Source: Pedobacter nutrimenti
GTDB lineage: Bacteria > Bacteroidota > Bacteroidia > Sphingobacteriales > Sphingobacteriaceae
Length of the DNA: 64,000 bases
Direction: 5' to 3'
NCBI RefSeq assembly: GCF_003208655.1
Contig: NZ_QKLU01000002.1
Span: 498,285 to 562,284, forward strand
Under the pieces are notes generated by a model that worked only from the letters and a program-made list of their open reading frames with translations, was not told the DNA's origin and made no database searches. Position 1 is the first letter of the stretch; each line of letters opens with the position of its first letter. This document shows, piece after piece, positions 1-9,504 of this stretch. The position numbers and the translations under genes were made by a program.

Positions 1-53
1 AACAATATACAACCCATATTTTTTTATACATAAAACTTAAAAAGGAAACAAAA

Positions 54-890
54 ATGTCAGTACAAATTACTGCTGCAGATGTAAATAAATTACGCCAACA
101 AACCGGTGCCGGTATGATGGATTGCAAAAAAGCATTAACAGAAGCAAACGGCGATTTTGAAGCAGCCGTTGATTACTTACGTAAAAAAGGTGCTAAAGTA
201 GCTGCCAGCCGTCAGGACCGTGATTCTAACGAAGGTGTTGTCATTGCTAAAGCTACAGCGGACGGTAAACGTGGTATCGTTATTGAATTAAACTGCGAAA
301 CTGACTTCGTTGCTAAAAATGCTGATTTCGTTGCTTTAGGTAACAAATTTGCTGATTTGGCTATTGAGAAAAACCCTTCTTCTTTAGAAGAGTTATTGGC
401 TCTTGAAGTTGATGGTCAGAAAGTTTCAGATATCATCGTTGAAAACACTGGTAAAATCGGTGAGAAAATCGGTATCTCTAAATTCGAAATCGTAACCGCT
501 GAAAAAGTTGTTCCTTATATCCACGGTAACTACCGTCTGGGTGTATTGGTTGGCTTAAACCAAAATGTTGCCGGCGTGGAAGAAGCAGGAAAAGATGTGG
601 CGATGCAAATTGCTGCAATGAACCCTGTTGCTTTGGATAAAGGAGATGTTGATGCAACAACTATCGAGCGTGAAACTGAAATCGCTAAGGAGCAAATCCG
701 TGCTGAAGGTAAACCAGAAGAAATGGTTGAAAAAATCGCTGCCGGAAAATTGAATAAATTCTATAAAGACAGTACTTTATTGAACCAGGAGTTTGTTAAG
801 GATTCATCTAAAGATGTTCGTAAATTCTTAAATGATACTTCTAAAGATTTGACTGTTACTTCATTTAAACGTGTACAGTTAGGTTCTTAA
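54..890 (+). CDS. tsf: Elongation factor Ts
   Basis: This 278-residue protein is the guanine-nucleotide exchange factor for EF-Tu; it releases GDP in the cytoplasm so EF-Tu can reload with GTP. The N-terminal UBA-like helix bundle is at residues 8-45, with the typical QTGAGMMDCKKAL stretch. The core motif TDFVAKN (residues 83-89), which inserts at the EF-Tu magnesium site, is intact. The start follows an A-rich leader typical of highly expressed Bacteroidota genes. In most bacteria rpsB lies just upstream; that side is outside the window. A strong hairpin terminator follows. Certain by family recognition. Confidence 0.98.
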   Translation: MSVQITAADVNKLRQQTGAGMMDCKKALTEANGDFEAAVDYLRKKGAKVAASRQDRDSNEGVVIAKATADGKRGIVIELNCETDFVAKNADFVALGNKFADLAIEKNPSSLEELLALEVDGQKVSDIIVENTGKIGEKIGISKFEIVTAEKVVPYIHGNYRLGVLVGLNQNVAGVEEAGKDVAMQIAAMNPVALDKGDVDATTIERETEIAKEQIRAEGKPEEMVEKIAAGKLNKFYKDSTLLNQEFVKDSSKDVRKFLNDTSKDLTVTSFKRVQLGS

Positions 891-895
891 TCTAA

Positions 896-950
896 ATAGA
901 TCATGAAAAAAGAGGGCACCGAAAGGCTGCCCTCTTTTTTTATGATCTAT
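896..950. terminator. Bidirectional terminator between tsf and the M16 gene
   Basis: Arms 896-918 and 928-950 pair over 23 bp with a single mismatch around a 9-base loop. The GC-rich core is AGAGGGCA/TGCCCTCT, flanked by A and T runs so that either strand gives a hairpin followed by U. It separates the convergent tsf (+) and M16 (-) genes and covers the stop codon of the latter. Confidence 0.93.
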
Positions 951-2233
951 TCTTGAAAGGTAGCTTTTCCAAGCTGCTCGTCACCGAGATAAATCCAGAT
1001 GGCCCCTTTGAGGTATGCGTTAAGGGCTTTTGACATATCTTCAAGAGTGACCTTGTTGATGGAGGCAATCTTATTCTCCTCTATTTTGTAATCCCCGAAT
1101 ATTTCTGCCAGGCCAAGATCTGCTACGATGGCCTCAGAGCTTTCCTGGTGCCGATAATACTTTCTTTTATGGTCTTTTTTTAGTCCATCAAGAAAGGCCT
1201 GGCTGTAGTTGCCCGACCGGATGCTTTTATATACTTTGATCATGGCCTGGTAGGCTTTTTTAGGTTGGGTTGTACTGACGTACATGGACATATAAGGTAT
1301 TTGCTGTAACCTGATGTTTGCGCCAGGGGAATAGGAAAGGCTTTGTTTTGTTCTCAATTCATAAAAGAGGTTACTGCTCAAAGCATCAATGCCCAGCATA
1401 AAAGGTAAAAAGTCAGGATTGTTCATGGCCGGGGCGTTTAACACACAACTCATGTAATTGGTCGCTAAATCCCTTTGTTCAGTGAATAATTTTTCACCTT
1501 CCAGTAATTTTTGTTCATACACTGGAGCTGTATAAGGGGCTGCCGGAAGTGTACCCAGCACGCTGAGTATTTTTTTTTCCAGTGCCTCTTTTGTGATTTT
1601 TCCGGCAACCACCAGAAACATTCTGTTTTTATTTAAAAGCTTCTGGTAATAATAGTCTTTAACCTGCTGTACGCTGAAATTTGCTACCGTCTGCTCCGTT
1701 CCTACTGGATCTGTGCTGTAGGGGTCGTCCTGAAAAAGGGCATTCATAGACAATTTGTCTACTCTGCTTTCCGGATCTGCATTCTGATGATAAATACGTG
1801 CAATTGTTCTTTCTTTAGCGGCTTGAAATTCAGACTGCTCAAAGGTAGGGTTTGCAATCGCCTGGGCAAAAAAGTCCCAGGCCTTATCCAGATATTTTAA
1901 AATACAATCCATACCTATGGTTCCATAATCTGTTGTGGAGGAACCTTTGATTTCAATGCCGAATTCATCATTGAGTTCTTTGTAATCGCTAGCACTGTAC
2001 TTTTTTGTCCCCCCTGTAGCGGCAGAATTGAGTGTGAGGTTTTCTATGCCGGCTTGCCCGGGCGGATAATTCATCACTCCTCCCCTGTAAAACATTCGCA
2101 TGCTTACGGTTTCTTTTTCAGTTGGCCTTAAGATAACTTTCAGGCCGTTAACCGTAAAAGTAATGGCTTTATCCTGTGCCCTTAGGGGCAATAAAAAGAA
2201 CAAGAAAATTGGAATTAATATAAAACGCTTCAT
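947..2233 (-). CDS. M16 family peptidase, non-catalytic (R/Y) subunit
   Basis: The 428-residue protein has an N-terminal signal peptide (about 19 residues ending LRAQ) and two M16 domains. The zinc-binding HxxEH motif of active M16 enzymes is absent: the matching stretch reads GIENLTLNS. The second half keeps RTKQSLSYSP, the Arg/Tyr pair that helps bind substrate in M16 peptidases. It lies 7 bases after the next gene, which has the zinc motif but no R/Y pair, so the two probably form one heterodimeric periplasmic peptidase, as described for the Sphingomonas Sph2681/Sph2682 pair. Family assignment is firm; heterodimer formation is inferred. Confidence 0.9.
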   Translation of the reverse strand: MKRFILIPIFLFFLLPLRAQDKAITFTVNGLKVILRPTEKETVSMRMFYRGGVMNYPPGQAGIENLTLNSAATGGTKKYSASDYKELNDEFGIEIKGSSTTDYGTIGMDCILKYLDKAWDFFAQAIANPTFEQSEFQAAKERTIARIYHQNADPESRVDKLSMNALFQDDPYSTDPVGTEQTVANFSVQQVKDYYYQKLLNKNRMFLVVAGKITKEALEKKILSVLGTLPAAPYTAPVYEQKLLEGEKLFTEQRDLATNYMSCVLNAPAMNNPDFLPFMLGIDALSSNLFYELRTKQSLSYSPGANIRLQQIPYMSMYVSTTQPKKAYQAMIKVYKSIRSGNYSQAFLDGLKKDHKRKYYRHQESSEAIVADLGLAEIFGDYKIEENKIASINKVTLEDMSKALNAYLKGAIWIYLGDEQLGKATFQE

Positions 2234-2240
2234 GTGTGGT

Positions 2241-3608
2241 TTAGTTTGCTGGTTTAAAGAATTCCTGTGGCTTTATATCACTGATCATCGATTTATTAAG
2301 CAGTAAACCGGCACAGTATGGTTTGTCTTTGATGTATTTTTTTACATAATCAACCAGGTCCTTTCTGGTCACCTTATTTAGATTTTCTTCATATTTGGTA
2401 TAATAATCTATAGATGCAGAAGCCCACCAGAAAGAAAGTAAATGTGCATAATCCGAAGTCACTTCACTTCGTTTAACCTGTTCTATGGAAAGCAGTCGTT
2501 TGGCTCGTTCTATTTGCAGGTCCGACAGGTAGGTATCCTGGTCCCAAAGAGAAATTTGTTTTAAAACCTCTTGGTAGCATTCCCGAACCTTGGTTGGGTT
2601 TGGATTGACCATCAGGCTAATGGGGCCGGTATATTTCTGTGTATAGTAGTTGACATCTGCCTCGAGTGCAAGGCCTGAATCTATTAAGGCTTTTTTCAGT
2701 TTTGAGCCATTTTGATTCAAAATAAAGGAAAAGACGTCTGCGGCGTAGGTTGCGGGTAAATCTTTACGGGTATCCGGACCATGCCAGCTGATGAGCAAAT
2801 AAGGTATGGGGGTCTTTTCTGATTCTACAATATAATAGTCTTGTTTTTCCAGAGGCTTGAATTCCGGGATGGGCCATTTTTTGAAAGGATCATAATCGGG
2901 GGCCTTCCAGTTGCCAAATATACTTTCAGCATAATTCAGGGCTTCTTCTGCCTGGACATCCCCGGCAATGATCAGCACAGAATTGTCGGGCCGGTAATAC
3001 TTGTTTTTTATAGAGTCCATTTTCTCGGGTGTAGCAGATAGAATGACCTCGTGGTTGCCGATGACATTTTTCCTGGAATAATTGGCCCCCCACATGTGCC
3101 TGGAGTTGGCCTCAATGAGCGGATAAATAGGGTCTGATTCGTGTCGGGTGAATTCAGCATTAACCACTTCATTTTCTTTTTGCATTTCCACTTTTGTGAA
3201 CCTTGGATAACGAATGGCCGAGTTCATAAACTTTAGTCCAGGCTTTAAATTTTCTGTTGGAAGGGTAAAAAAGTAATTGACAACCTCTTCCCTGGTTGTC
3301 GCATTCGAAGAGATTTCAAGTTCATTGCTTTTTCTGGTAAAGCTTTCATAATCGGGATAATCCTTGTTTGCTGAAAAGAACAGGTGCTCATAGAGATGAC
3401 TGAGCCCGTTAAACTCATTTGTTTCTGTAAAAGAGCCATTTCTACAGGCAAATTCGAGGGTAACCAAAGGGACGGTATGATCGGTAACCACAATGAGCTC
3501 AAGACCATTTGCCAGTTTTTTTAAATGAATATTTCCGGGAACAGCTTGTTGTGAAAAGGAAAAAAAAGGTAGTAATAACCATGCAGCGATGAAGTATCTG
3601 GAGCGCAT
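2241..3608 (-). CDS. M16 family zinc peptidase, catalytic subunit
   Basis: The 455-residue protein starts with a signal peptide (about 19 residues, ending FSFSQ). The inverted zinc motif HLYEH is at residues 71-75, and the third zinc ligand is likely a Glu in the segment NEVVNAEFTRHE. The C-terminal half has lost the R/Y pair: the matching stretch reads KLKKALIDSGLALEA. The gene is first in a two-gene operon with the non-catalytic partner. It probably degrades peptides in the periplasm; the substrate cannot be told from sequence. A near-match to the -7 element (TATGTTTA) lies about 25 bases before the ATG. Confidence 0.93.
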   Translation of the reverse strand: MRSRYFIAAWLLLPFFSFSQQAVPGNIHLKKLANGLELIVVTDHTVPLVTLEFACRNGSFTETNEFNGLSHLYEHLFFSANKDYPDYESFTRKSNELEISSNATTREEVVNYFFTLPTENLKPGLKFMNSAIRYPRFTKVEMQKENEVVNAEFTRHESDPIYPLIEANSRHMWGANYSRKNVIGNHEVILSATPEKMDSIKNKYYRPDNSVLIIAGDVQAEEALNYAESIFGNWKAPDYDPFKKWPIPEFKPLEKQDYYIVESEKTPIPYLLISWHGPDTRKDLPATYAADVFSFILNQNGSKLKKALIDSGLALEADVNYYTQKYTGPISLMVNPNPTKVRECYQEVLKQISLWDQDTYLSDLQIERAKRLLSIEQVKRSEVTSDYAHLLSFWWASASIDYYTKYEENLNKVTRKDLVDYVKKYIKDKPYCAGLLLNKSMISDIKPQEFFKPAN

Positions 3609-3761
3609 AAATTGAATTTTTTTCTAAACATATGAGAATCTGTTAGAATTTATCCTAAGAAAGAAGAAAAAAAATCTTTTTAGAATAAAGCTTAAAGCTG
3701 GTGCAGGTTTTGTACGTAAATTTAAACCGGACACAAATCACAAAGGTTAATTTATCTGCGC

Positions 3762-4880
3762 ATGATCACCATAAAAAACTGTAAACTTTTTAAAGGAGCT
3801 GAACTTCTTCAGCAACAGCATATTTCAATAGAAAATGGATTTATTACAGAAATAGGAACTGAAATTCCTGAAAAAGGAACTGTTATAGATGCCAAAGGAA
3901 GTTATGTACACGCTGGTTTTATAGAGCTGCAGATTTATGGCAGTGGGGGCAACCTTTTTTCGGCTTACCCTTCCAAAGAAACGTTACAACAGATGGATGC
4001 AGACCTGATCAGTAAGGGAACCACAGGATTTATGGCTTGTGTGGCCACAAATACGATGCAAGTAGTGTATGAGTGCATCGATGCTGCGAAAGCTTATCGT
4101 AACGAAGCTCAGGGCTTTTTGGGCCTGCATCTGGAAGGTCCTTATCTGAACCCCAAGCGATTGGGCGCCCATGTGCCGGAATATGTGCACAAAGCAAGCT
4201 TAGAGGAAGTTAAAAAACTGGTAGAATATGCAGAAGGCAGCATCCGGGTCATGACCGTTGCAGCGGAACTTCAGGATGTGGCTGTTATTGATTATCTACT
4301 GGAGCAGGGTATCATTTTGTCTTTGGGGCATAGCGATGCAAATTTTGAACAGGCTACCGCCGCTTATGATAAAGGTTTCAGGACCACCACACATCTTTTT
4401 AATGCAATGCCGCCCATTCACCACCGCTCACCCGGCTTACCTGTCGCTGTATTTAGCCACCCGGCAGCAATGGCCAGCATTATAGCTGATGGGAATCATG
4501 TCGACTTTGAAGTCATAAAAATGAGTTATAAGCTGATGAAAGACCGGCTCTTTCTGATCACCGACGCGGTAACCGAATGCGGCATCGGACCTTATCAGCA
4601 TCAGCTCAGGGGAAATAAATTTACAACCCCAGATGGCACTTTGTCCGGTTCCAGTATTACGATGCTGGAAGCCGTAAAAAATTGTGTGGAATATTGCGAA
4701 ATTCCTTTGTCTAAGGCACTGGATATGGCATCCCTTCATCCGGCAAGAGTGATTAAAACAGATCATTCTTCAGGGAGTTTGGCCGTTGGTAAAAAGGCAG
4801 ATTTAATTTTTCTGGATGATGAACTGGCTTTGCAAAAAGTGTTTATTGGCGGAGTTGAACATTTGATCCACAGAAATTAA
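3762..4880 (+). CDS. nagA: N-acetylglucosamine-6-phosphate deacetylase
   Basis: The 372-residue amidohydrolase removes acetate from GlcNAc-6-phosphate to give glucosamine-6-phosphate in amino-sugar and cell-wall recycling. Visible family motifs in order are [12 protein letters not shown] near the N-terminus, [22 protein letters not shown] with HHRSPG, and ITDAV with the catalytic Asp. Length is typical. It is monocistronic here, divergent from the M16 pair, and no nagB or transporter lies beside it. It ends 23 bases before pyrH, which has its own promoter-like sequence. Confidence 0.96.
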   Translation: MITIKNCKLFKGAELLQQQHISIENGFITEIGTEIPEKGTVIDAKGSYVHAGFIELQIYGSGGNLFSAYPSKETLQQMDADLISKGTTGFMACVATNTMQVVYECIDAAKAYRNEAQGFLGLHLEGPYLNPKRLGAHVPEYVHKASLEEVKKLVEYAEGSIRVMTVAAELQDVAVIDYLLEQGIILSLGHSDANFEQATAAYDKGFRTTTHLFNAMPPIHHRSPGLPVAVFSHPAAMASIIADGNHVDFEVIKMSYKLMKDRLFLITDAVTECGIGPYQHQLRGNKFTTPDGTLSGSSITMLEAVKNCVEYCEIPLSKALDMASLHPARVIKTDHSSGSLAVGKKADLIFLDDELALQKVFIGGVEHLIHRN

Positions 4881-4890
4881 AACAAATAGC

Positions 4891-4898
4891 TATTTTTG
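4891..4898 (+). promoter_or_regulatory. -7 promoter element of pyrH
   Basis: TATTTTTG matches the Bacteroidota -7 consensus TAnnTTTG exactly. Only 5 bases separate it from the pyrH ATG, so transcription would begin at or next to the start codon and the mRNA could be leaderless (inference). Confidence 0.6.
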
Positions 4899-4903
4899 GC
4901 CTC

Positions 4904-5611
4904 ATGAAGTATAAAAGGATCCTATTAAAATTAAGTGGTGAATCGTTGATGGGCGATAAACAGTACGGAATTGATAATGACCGTGTTAGGCAATACGCAG
5001 AAGACATAAAAGCGGTTCATGCCCAAGGACTGGAAGTTGCCATTGTCATCGGCGGTGGTAATATATTCAGAGGTTTGAGTGCTGAAAAGTCAGGAATGGA
5101 CCGGGCTCAGGCAGATTACATGGGTATGCTGGCAACGGTAATCAATAGTATGGCACTTCAGGATGCTTTAGAAAAAGTAGGCTTAAAAACCAGGTTGCTT
5201 ACGGCCATTAAAATGGAACAAATCTGTGAACCTTTTATACGCAGAAGAGCGGTAAGGCATTTAGAAAAAGGCCGCGTGGTTATTTTCGGTGCAGGAACCG
5301 GTAATCCGTATTTTACTACAGATTCTGCAGCTGCCTTAAGAGCCATTGAAATCAAGGCAGATGTGGTGCTCAAAGGCACAAGGGTAGATGGTATTTATAC
5401 TGCAGACCCGGAAAAAGATGCTTCAGCAACAAAATTTTCTGAAATTTCCTTTAAAGAAGTTTATGCAAAAGGATTAAATGTAATGGACATGACTGCCTTT
5501 ACCCTTTGCGAAGAAAATGAACTTCCAATTATTGTGTTTGATATGAATAAACCAGGTAACTTTATGAAAATTGCCAGGGGCGAAGAGATCGGAACACTCG
5601 TAAAAGGCTGA
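4904..5611 (+). CDS. pyrH: UMP kinase
   Basis: The 235-residue amino-acid-kinase-family enzyme phosphorylates UMP to UDP in pyrimidine synthesis. It has the N-terminal KLSGESLMG nucleotide-binding stretch, the glycine loop IGGGNIFRG, and the later TDSAAALRA and TCG-like region VMDMTAF. Full length for bacterial hexameric PyrH. It forms the usual pyrH-frr pair with the next gene 40 bases away, although frr also has its own -7 element. Confidence 0.98.
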   Translation: MKYKRILLKLSGESLMGDKQYGIDNDRVRQYAEDIKAVHAQGLEVAIVIGGGNIFRGLSAEKSGMDRAQADYMGMLATVINSMALQDALEKVGLKTRLLTAIKMEQICEPFIRRRAVRHLEKGRVVIFGAGTGNPYFTTDSAAALRAIEIKADVVLKGTRVDGIYTADPEKDASATKFSEISFKEVYAKGLNVMDMTAFTLCEENELPIIVFDMNKPGNFMKIARGEEIGTLVKG

Positions 5612-5626
5612 TTTTAAATATTTTTA

Positions 5627-5634
5627 TATTTTTG
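5627..5634 (+). promoter_or_regulatory. -7 promoter element of frr
   Basis: TATTTTTG fits TAnnTTTG exactly and lies 17 bases before the frr ATG, giving a short leader. It suggests frr can be transcribed independently of pyrH. Confidence 0.55.
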
Positions 5635-5651
5635 CACAAACAATACAAATT

Positions 5652-6215
5652 ATGAATGACCTCATAAAGAAACAATTACAAGATGCTCAGGCAACAATGG
5701 ACAAAGCGATTGCCCATTGCGAATCTGAGCTGACCAAAATTCGCGCGGGAAAGGCTTCTCCGGGTATGCTGGATGGTATTATGGTCGATTACTATGGTAA
5801 TCCAACGCCGCTTAGTCAGGTAGCAAGCATCAATACACCTGACGCGCGTACTTTAATTATTCAGCCCTGGGAAAAAACTTTATTGACACCTATAGAACGT
5901 GCGATCTTAGAGGCCAATATTGGAATTAATCCTCAGAATGACGGGATCGTGATCCGCCTGGTTGTTCCTCCCCTGACCGAAGAGCGTAGGAAGGAACTGG
6001 TAAAAAAAGTAAAAGAAGAAGCAGAGCGGGGAAAAATAGCCGTAAGGAATATTCGTAAAGACGCCAATGAGAAAATCAAAAGGCTTAAAGGCGAAGCGGT
6101 TTCCGATGATGAAATTAAAACCGGTGAAGGTGAAGTTCAGAAAATTACAGATGCGTACATCATTAAAGTAGATAAACACGCAGAGGTAAAAGAGAAAGAC
6201 ATCATGACGGTATAA
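5652..6215 (+). CDS. frr: Ribosome recycling factor
   Basis: The 187-residue protein splits post-termination ribosomes together with EF-G. It has the tRNA-shaped RRF fold with the conserved KIRAGKASPGMLDG helix and the signature VRLVVPPLTEERRKELVKK; length is normal. It is paired with pyrH, as in most bacteria. A hairpin terminator follows 30 bases after the stop. Confidence 0.98.
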   Translation: MNDLIKKQLQDAQATMDKAIAHCESELTKIRAGKASPGMLDGIMVDYYGNPTPLSQVASINTPDARTLIIQPWEKTLLTPIERAILEANIGINPQNDGIVIRLVVPPLTEERRKELVKKVKEEAERGKIAVRNIRKDANEKIKRLKGEAVSDDEIKTGEGEVQKITDAYIIKVDKHAEVKEKDIMTV

Positions 6216-6244
6216 CCGTACCGATTATAATATGGTTGTAATTA

Positions 6245-6279
6245 AAAGGGAATATGGCGCAAGCTATATTCCCTTTGTT
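6245..6279 (+). terminator. Terminator after frr
   Basis: AAAGGGAATAT (6245-6255) pairs perfectly with ATATTCCCTTT (6266-6276) around a 10-base loop, and is followed by GTTTATTTTT. Confidence 0.8.
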
Positions 6280-6344
6280 TATTTTTGAAGCCCGAATCTT
6301 TTATATCGCCGGATTTCGGGGAACTAACCATTCGACAAAACAAA

Positions 6345-8096
6345 ATGAAATTATTGCTTCAGTACCTGAAAAAACATCGCTGGGTGGTCGTTCTGGCCCT
6401 TTTTCTGGCGTCTATTAATATAGGTTTTTCCCTGTTGGACCCTTATATCACAGGCAGGATCGTAGATCGTTTTATTGAAAAAAAGGATGTTCTTTCCAGA
6501 AATGAATTTGTTTGGGGGGTGCTTGGCCTGGTGGGACTTGGTGTTGGGGCTGCTATGGTGTCCAGGATTGCCAAAAATTTCCAGGATTATTTTACCAGTA
6601 TTATTGTTCAGAAAGTGGGTGCGCAGATGTATGCAGATGGGTTGAAACATTCTTTGGAACTCCCCTACCAGGTATTTGAAGACCAGAGAAGTGGTGAAAC
6701 ACTCGGCATCCTGCAAAAAGTGAGGTTGGACAGTGAGAAATTCATTACCTCTTTTATCAGTATCCTGTTTGTAAGCCTCATCGGGATGGTTTTTGTGATT
6801 GTCTACTCTGTAACGGTAAGTTATAAGGTAACCTTGATTTACTTCTCCGCCATACCAGTAATCAGTTTTGTCAGCTGGTTTTTGAGCCGGAAAATCAAAA
6901 CGATTCAAAGGACTATTGTGGCTGAAACAACAGCCCTTGCAGGTTCTACCACAGAATCCCTCCGGAATATAGAACTCGTGAAAAGCCTTGGTCTTGCCAA
7001 TCAGGAGATTGAAAGATTAAACAGGACGACTTACAAAATCCTGGGCCTGGAATTGAAAAAGGTTAAATTTGTCCGGAGCATGAGTTTTGTGCAGGGGACA
7101 ACGGTTAATTTTGTCCGGAGCACAATGGTGGTGGTTTTGCTCATTCTGATCTTTGAAAATACCATTTCTGCCGGGCAGTATTTTTCCTTTTTGTTTTACT
7201 CGTTTTTCCTGTTTGGGCCTTTACAGGAACTTGGAAATGTGATCTTGTCCTGGAGGGAAGCTGAAGTTTCCCTGGGGAATTTTAAAAGAATTTTAACCAC
7301 ACCCGTAGACGTGAAACCCGTAAATCCGGTGAAACTGGATAAAATCACTAAACTCTCTTTTTCGGATGTCAACTTTCGCCATTTAACCGGCCGGACAAAT
7401 GCGCTGAACAACATTAGTTTCAGTACAAGGAACGGAGAGACCATTGCTTTTGTGGGGCCTTCGGGTTCTGGAAAAACAACGCTGGTAAAACTACTGGTCG
7501 GTTTGTATCAACCGATGGAGGGCGAGGTTTACTATAATGAAGTTTCAGCCAGGGAAATTGATCTCGACCAGCTCCGTGAAAGGATTGGCTTTGTCACCCA
7601 GGATACCCAGTTGTTCTCGGGAACGATCAGGGAGAACCTGCAGTTTGTTCGTCCTGCGGCGACCGATGAAGAATGCATGCGGGTATTGCAGCAAGCGGCT
7701 TGTCATAATCTTTTGGCAAGGGCAGATAAAGGTCTGGATACGGTCATTGGCGAAGGTGGGGTAAAGGTATCTGGTGGTGAAAAACAAAGATTATCTATTG
7801 CGCGCGCCTTATTGAGGAAACCGGATATCCTGGTTTTTGATGAAGCGACCTCTTCTCTGGATTCCCTCACTGAGGAAGAAATCACTGGAACGATCAGAGA
7901 AATTTCAGAGCAAACCAGTCATATGACCATTTTGATCGCCCACAGACTTTCTACCATTCGTCACGCAGACCGGATTTTTGTTTTAGAAAGGGGCCACATT
8001 ATTGAACAGGGCCGGCATGAAGACCTTTTGGAAGAAAAAGGTTTGTATTTTGCCATGTGGAGACAACAGGTCGGTGAACGTGCAGAACATGTTTAG
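6345..8096 (+). CDS. ABC transporter, fused permease and ATPase (exporter type)
   Basis: The 583-residue half-transporter has about six membrane helices in residues 1-310 and an ATPase domain with Walker A GPSGSGKTT, Q-loop VTQDTQLFSG, signature VSGGEKQR and Walker B DILVFDEATS, plus the H-loop Histidine in IAHRLSTIRH. It probably works as a homodimer exporting a lipid, peptide or drug; the substrate is unknown. I start it at the ATG at 6345; an in-frame TTG at 6285 would add 20 non-hydrophobic residues and begins right after the frr terminator, so it is less likely. It ends just before a convergent MFS gene. Confidence 0.9.
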   Translation: MKLLLQYLKKHRWVVVLALFLASINIGFSLLDPYITGRIVDRFIEKKDVLSRNEFVWGVLGLVGLGVGAAMVSRIAKNFQDYFTSIIVQKVGAQMYADGLKHSLELPYQVFEDQRSGETLGILQKVRLDSEKFITSFISILFVSLIGMVFVIVYSVTVSYKVTLIYFSAIPVISFVSWFLSRKIKTIQRTIVAETTALAGSTTESLRNIELVKSLGLANQEIERLNRTTYKILGLELKKVKFVRSMSFVQGTTVNFVRSTMVVVLLILIFENTISAGQYFSFLFYSFFLFGPLQELGNVILSWREAEVSLGNFKRILTTPVDVKPVNPVKLDKITKLSFSDVNFRHLTGRTNALNNISFSTRNGETIAFVGPSGSGKTTLVKLLVGLYQPMEGEVYYNEVSAREIDLDQLRERIGFVTQDTQLFSGTIRENLQFVRPAATDEECMRVLQQAACHNLLARADKGLDTVIGEGGVKVSGGEKQRLSIARALLRKPDILVFDEATSSLDSLTEEEITGTIREISEQTSHMTILIAHRLSTIRHADRIFVLERGHIIEQGRHEDLLEEKGLYFAMWRQQVGERAEHV

Positions 8097-8117
8097 CAAC
8101 GGTTTTTTACCCGGTTG

Positions 8118-9392
8118 TCAGACTTTTCTATCACTAATGTCCTGTAAGGTCAGGCCCAGCAGGCTTTTGGTTTTGGTGTAAGTGATTCCTGCAACCAGTA
8201 TGGTCATGCAGCCACCAAAAACTACAGCAGGGACAGTCCTCATCAATTTGGCTGTTAGCCCCGACTCAAAAGCTCCGATCTCATTGGAAGAACCGATAAA
8301 CATGCTGTTTACTGCGGAGACCCTTCCGCGCATTTCATCGGGGGTCAACAGTTGCATAATGGTAGAACGGATCAGCACGCTGACGCTGTCAAAAGCTCCT
8401 TCAGCAAACAGAAATACCAGCGTCAGGTAAAAGTTTCTGGAGAGGCCATAGCAGATGATGCTGGTGCCAAAGCCAACCACAGCAATGAGTAGGTTTCTCC
8501 AAGGTTTGTTCATCGGGGAAATCCGGGTCATGACAAACATGGTCAATACTGCGCCGGCAGAAGCAGCAGCCCGCATAAAACCCAAACCTTCAGAACCTAC
8601 TTTAAGAATATCATTGGCGAAAACAGGCAACAGGGCAACTGCTCCACCAAAGAATACAGAAAAAAGGTCGAGGCTCATGGCCCCAAGCATCATTTTGTTT
8701 TTAAAAACAAAATGAACACCTTCTTCCAGGCTTTTCATAATGTTTTCTTTCATCTGAAAAACCGGAGGGTGTTTTTTCATAAAGAAAATACAGCTCAAGG
8801 CAATGAATAGAAAAAAGAGAATGACAGAGTAGGTAACGGTCACCCCAAAAAAAGCATAAATCATTCCCCCTGTTGCAGGTCCCAGAATAGAAGCTGTCAT
8901 GTAAGTAGAACTGTTCCAGGTACTGGAATTCGGATAGAGTTTTTTAGGAACAATTTGTCCCATCACAGAGAAGGCCGCCGGGCTGTAAAAACCACGTGCA
9001 ATTCCAATTCCAAAAACCATTAAATACATGACCGGGACAATATAGCTGACCGGAACGTAGCTGTGCATCTGTGGTAAGGTAACCAGGGTCATGACCAGGG
9101 AACAAATAAAAACACTGATGAAAATCTTTAACAGCAATCCCCTTTTCTCAGATTTATCTGCAACATAACCACCATATAGCGCAATTCCAATAGAGGGGAT
9201 GGCTTCACATAAGCCAATCAGGCCAAGTGCCAGCGGATCTTTTGTTAAATGATAAATATGAAAACCGATAATGACGGCCTGCATCTGATAGGCAAAGGTG
9301 AAAAAGAAGCGCATGCCCATATAGGACCTGAATTCCCTGAACCGCAAGGCGGCATAGGGGTCCTGTTTATCTGCAATCTGGGAGTCTTTCAA
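8118..9392 (-). CDS. MFS transporter
   Basis: The roughly 424-residue protein has about 12 hydrophobic segments and the loop-2/3 MFS motif GGYVADKSEKRG. It resembles the enterobactin-exporter/MFS_3 type (broad drug or siderophore exporters), but the substrate is not known. The open frame reaches 9440, yet an exact -7 promoter element lies at 9410-9417 inside that extension, so translation more likely begins at the TTG at 9392 (TTG AAA GAC). It follows thiE in the same direction, but a large inverted repeat lies between them. Confidence 0.85.
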   Translation of the reverse strand: MKDSQIADKQDPYAALRFREFRSYMGMRFFFTFAYQMQAVIIGFHIYHLTKDPLALGLIGLCEAIPSIGIALYGGYVADKSEKRGLLLKIFISVFICSLVMTLVTLPQMHSYVPVSYIVPVMYLMVFGIGIARGFYSPAAFSVMGQIVPKKLYPNSSTWNSSTYMTASILGPATGGMIYAFFGVTVTYSVILFFLFIALSCIFFMKKHPPVFQMKENIMKSLEEGVHFVFKNKMMLGAMSLDLFSVFFGGAVALLPVFANDILKVGSEGLGFMRAAASAGAVLTMFVMTRISPMNKPWRNLLIAVVGFGTSIICYGLSRNFYLTLVFLFAEGAFDSVSVLIRSTIMQLLTPDEMRGRVSAVNSMFIGSSNEIGAFESGLTAKLMRTVPAVVFGGCMTILVAGITYTKTKSLLGLTLQDISDRKV

Positions 9393-9409
9393 TATGGAAA
9401 TTTTGTAAA

Positions 9410-9417
9410 CAAATGTA
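9410..9417 (-). promoter_or_regulatory. -7 promoter element of the MFS gene
   Basis: On the minus strand this reads TACATTTG, an exact TAnnTTTG match, with a TTG about 20 bases upstream as a possible -33 element. It lies 17 bases before the proposed TTG start at 9392. Confidence 0.6.
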
Positions 9418-9443
9418 GTTCCCGAAAAATTAAAGAACAATCA

Positions 9444-9498
9444 TTTAAATGTAAGAAACGGTTTGAAAATGAAATCAAACAGTTTCTTACATTTTAAA
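9444..9498. repeat. Long inverted repeat between thiE and the MFS gene
   Basis: Arm 9444-9466 pairs with arm 9475-9498 with one mismatch and one bulged base around the 8-base spacer AAATGAAA. The arms share TGTAAGAAAC and GTTTCTTACA. It lacks a clean U-run after the hairpin on the minus strand, so it may be a weak thiE terminator or an operator for the MFS promoter just downstream. Confidence 0.7.
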
Positions 9499-9504
9499 AA
9501 GCAT

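Noticed and set aside
7066..7125. A direct repeat of TTTGTCCGGAGCA about 45 bases apart inside the ABC transporter
   Set aside because: It encodes FVRS twice in the membrane domain; too short and in-frame, with no sign of a mobile or regulatory function.
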